Part shown: positions 53,510-55,213 of the stretch, piece by piece
Layout of the letters: every line of letters starts with the position of its first letter
Position numbering within the stretch: the first letter of the stretch is position 1
Source: Acidimicrobiaceae bacterium
Lineage (GTDB): Bacteria; Actinomycetota; Acidimicrobiia; Acidimicrobiales; Ilumatobacteraceae
NCBI GenBank assembly: GCA_024641005.1
Contig: JAHEDX010000019.1
Span: 1-55,213, forward strand
DNA length: 55,213 nucleotides
Direction: 5' to 3'
Notes under the pieces: generated by a model
Databases searched by the model: none
What the model saw: only the letters and a program-made list of their open reading frames with translations
What the model was told of the DNA's origin: nothing
Program-made: the position numbers and the translations under genes

Positions 53510-55213
53510 GCGGATCGCCGCTCGCGGTGCCGCGCGTACCGGTACAGGTGGCCGAGCGCGATGACGGCCCGGTCGCCACTGGGGTAGCACAGGCGACCGG
53601 TCGCCCGGAGTGCCGCCGGCCCGGGATTGCCGGGGTCGGCGACGGCGAGTTCGGTTGCCGCGAGGATCGGCTTGCCGGTGCGCTCGCTCAGCTCGGCCGC
53701 GGCCTCTGCAAACCGGCGGTCCTGACGCTCGTGGTACTCGACGATCCGCTCGAGACCGTGGTCGGGGAAGAATCCGCCCTCGCGCATCATGCGCGCCTGG
53801 TTGGACTGGATTCCGAGTCCGATGTACACGATTGCGTCGACGGCCGGATGATCCGCGATCAGGCTCATCACGGTCGGAATCGTGTCGCGCGTCTCGCCTC
53901 CCGCGCAGTCGACCGGGTTGTTGCGACTCCAACGGGCCGGCAGGTGCTCATCGATCGCCGACAACAGATCCTCGGGCAGGTCGAGCAACTGCAGATCGGG
54001 ATCGCGTGTGATCGCATCGGCGGTGACCACACCCCATCCACCTGCGGTTGTCAGCACCACGACGTTGGGGCCCTTGGGCAGTGGCTGCGTCGCGAACGTG
54101 GCCGCTGCCTCGAACGCTTCCTCGACGCTGGCCGCCCTCGTGATGCCGTTCGCTCGACAGGTACCGTCGAACACCTTGTCGTCGGCAGCCAGTGCACCGG
54201 TGTGGCTGGCGGCGGCCCGTGCGCCACCCGACGTGGATCCGCCCTTCAGCAACACCAGCGGCTTGCGCTCCGCCGCCCGGCCGAGTCGTCGCATCAGGCC
54301 CTCGCCGTCGGTGATGCCCTCCACGTACGCGAGGCCGACCGAAGTGGCGTCGTCGTCGGCGTAGAAGTCGAGATAGTCGGCAACGCTCACGGCAGCTGCA
54401 TTGCCGGCCGATACGGCCCGACTGATACCGACCCCCGACGAACGCGAGAGATTGAGAAAGCTCGACACGAAGTTCCCGGACTGGCTGGCGACGCCGATCC
54501 GGCCCGCCGGAGGGAACGGCGCCACGATCTGTGCACACAACTTTGCCGGGGTCGATACGACGCCCTGACCGTTGGGGCCGGCCAACAAGATGCCGAGATC
54601 GTCGGCGAGCGCGACCAGCTCACGCTCGGCCGCCCGCCCTGCCTCACCCGCCTCGCCGTACCCGGCGGACGTCAGGAATGCGGCACGGATGCCCTTCGCG
54701 GCGCAGGCCCGCAGGATGTCGGGATTGGTCTTGGCAGGTGTGCACACGAACACCAGGTCGATCGAGTCGTCGGGCAACGCCGCGATGTCGGCGACCGTCT
54801 GGATTCCCAACACCATCTCGCCCTGGAGGTTGGTCGCGTAGACGCCGCCCTCGTAGCCCGAGGCGAGCAGATTGTGCAGCGATACGAACCCGAACTTGCC
54901 CGGGTGGGTGGACGCTCCGGTGATCAGGACACCTTTGGGATCGAACAGCGCCCGAAACGCTGCGTCCGAGGGCCGCGGACGCACGGGTGCGTGTTCGGAG
55001 GGCGCCGGCTCGCCGACCTCGACCAGGGCGTCGACAGCGACCACGGCACCGGCCGGGGTGATGATCAACGGGTTGATGTCGACGCTTGCGACGTCGGGGC
55101 GATCGAGCGCCAGCCTGCCGACCCCCACGAGCAGAGCCGCAACGGCAGCTCTGTCGACCGCGGCCTCGCCGCGGAACTCACCCAGGAACTTCTGCGTCGC
55201 GAGCCCATCGATC
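53506..55213 (-). CDS. Acyl-CoA synthetase (NDP-forming), 5' truncated by window edge
   Basis: At least 569 residues, open to the right edge. The visible N-terminus is the end of an ATP-grasp beta domain (LVGVGRLALDRPDVASVDINP). Then comes the CoA-binding alpha domain: FDPKGVLITGASTHPGKFG, GVYATNLQGEMVLGI, FLTSAGYGEAGEAG and IGVASQSGNFVSS, and the His-containing SHTGALAADDKVF. The beta-before-alpha order is one of the known permutations of ADP-forming acetyl-CoA synthetase and related Pat-type acyltransferases; a GNAT domain could lie beyond the edge. The substrate is unknown. It is followed by, and overlaps, the carboxypeptidase genes. Confidence 0.9.
   Translation of the reverse strand, partial: IDGLATQKFLGEFRGEAAVDRAAVAALLVGVGRLALDRPDVASVDINPLIITPAGAVVAVDALVEVGEPAPSEHAPVRPRPSDAAFRALFDPKGVLITGASTHPGKFGFVSLHNLLASGYEGGVYATNLQGEMVLGIQTVADIAALPDDSIDLVFVCTPAKTNPDILRACAAKGIRAAFLTSAGYGEAGEAGRAAERELVALADDLGILLAGPNGQGVVSTPAKLCAQIVAPFPPAGRIGVASQSGNFVSSFLNLSRSSGVGISRAVSAGNAAAVSVADYLDFYADDDATSVGLAYVEGITDGEGLMRRLGRAAERKPLVLLKGGSTSGGARAAASHTGALAADDKVFDGTCRANGITRAASVEEAFEAAATFATQPLPKGPNVVVLTTAGGWGVVTADAITRDPDLQLLDLPEDLLSAIDEHLPARWSRNNPVDCAGGETRDTIPTVMSLIADHPAVDAIVYIGLGIQSNQARMMREGGFFPDHGLERIVEYHERQDRRFAEAAAELSERTGKPILAATELAVADPGNPGPAALRATGRLCYPSGDRAVIALGHLYRYARHRERRSA

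Overview
The window is GC-rich chromosomal DNA from an actinobacterium. The evidence is a complete Pup-proteasome system (pafA, dop, pup, prcB, prcA, arc), a WhiB regulator, an FtsR-like/DUF151/MerR/glycine-cleavage block ordered as in mycobacteria, and helY-tatBC beside the proteasome genes. An Acidimicrobiia (Ilumatobacter-like) origin is my inference from the protein flavour and was not tested. I found no transposase, prophage, CRISPR array, rRNA or tRNA. This is core chromosome, with a truncated gene at each edge.

Layout. 1-2912 (+): end of an FtsR-like MerR regulator, a DUF151 nuclease, a second MerR regulator and gcvT. 2915-14009 (-): a Lys/Ala-rich helical protein, a membrane-anchored propeller-like protein, gcvP behind a tandem glycine riboswitch, a CapA-like lipoprotein, a luciferase-like oxidoreductase and a secreted M23 peptidase with six peptidoglycan-binding repeats. 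14010-25351 is mixed in strand: a small zinc protein, a dihydrodipicolinate-reductase-like dehydrogenase, prfC, an RpiR regulator divergent from whiB, then rbsK, prmA with a gamma carbonic anhydrase, an RG-rich unknown, an enoyl-CoA hydratase, and a small operon of an acidic DUF4193-like protein, an unknown and a GNAT enzyme. 25431-31945 (-): tandem-domain ThyX, helY with an orphan lipid-kinase-like C-domain, and tatB-tatC. 32049-33463: GDPD and lepB.

33521-44854 is the protein-degradation block. dop, pup, prcB and prcA are contiguous, followed on the same strand by pxpA, pxpB, pxpC (5-oxoprolinase) and pafA. The ATPase gene arc lies further along, after an acyl-CoA dehydrogenase and a luciferase-like gene. 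44994-46854 (+): ferredoxin and selO. 46922-55213 (-): trmI, a TtuA-like tRNA thiolase and a TtuB-like sulfur carrier, four small or accessory genes, a LON-domain protein, two tandem D-Ala-D-Ala carboxypeptidases and an NDP-forming acyl-CoA synthetase.

Two window-wide features matter most for annotation. First, nearly every operon-heading gene has a TANNNT hexamer ending 6-9 nt before its start codon and lacks a Shine-Dalgarno site. This is the signature of leaderless transcripts, and I used it to choose several starts. Second, internal operon genes very often overlap by 4 nt (ATGA or GTGA), which points to translational coupling.
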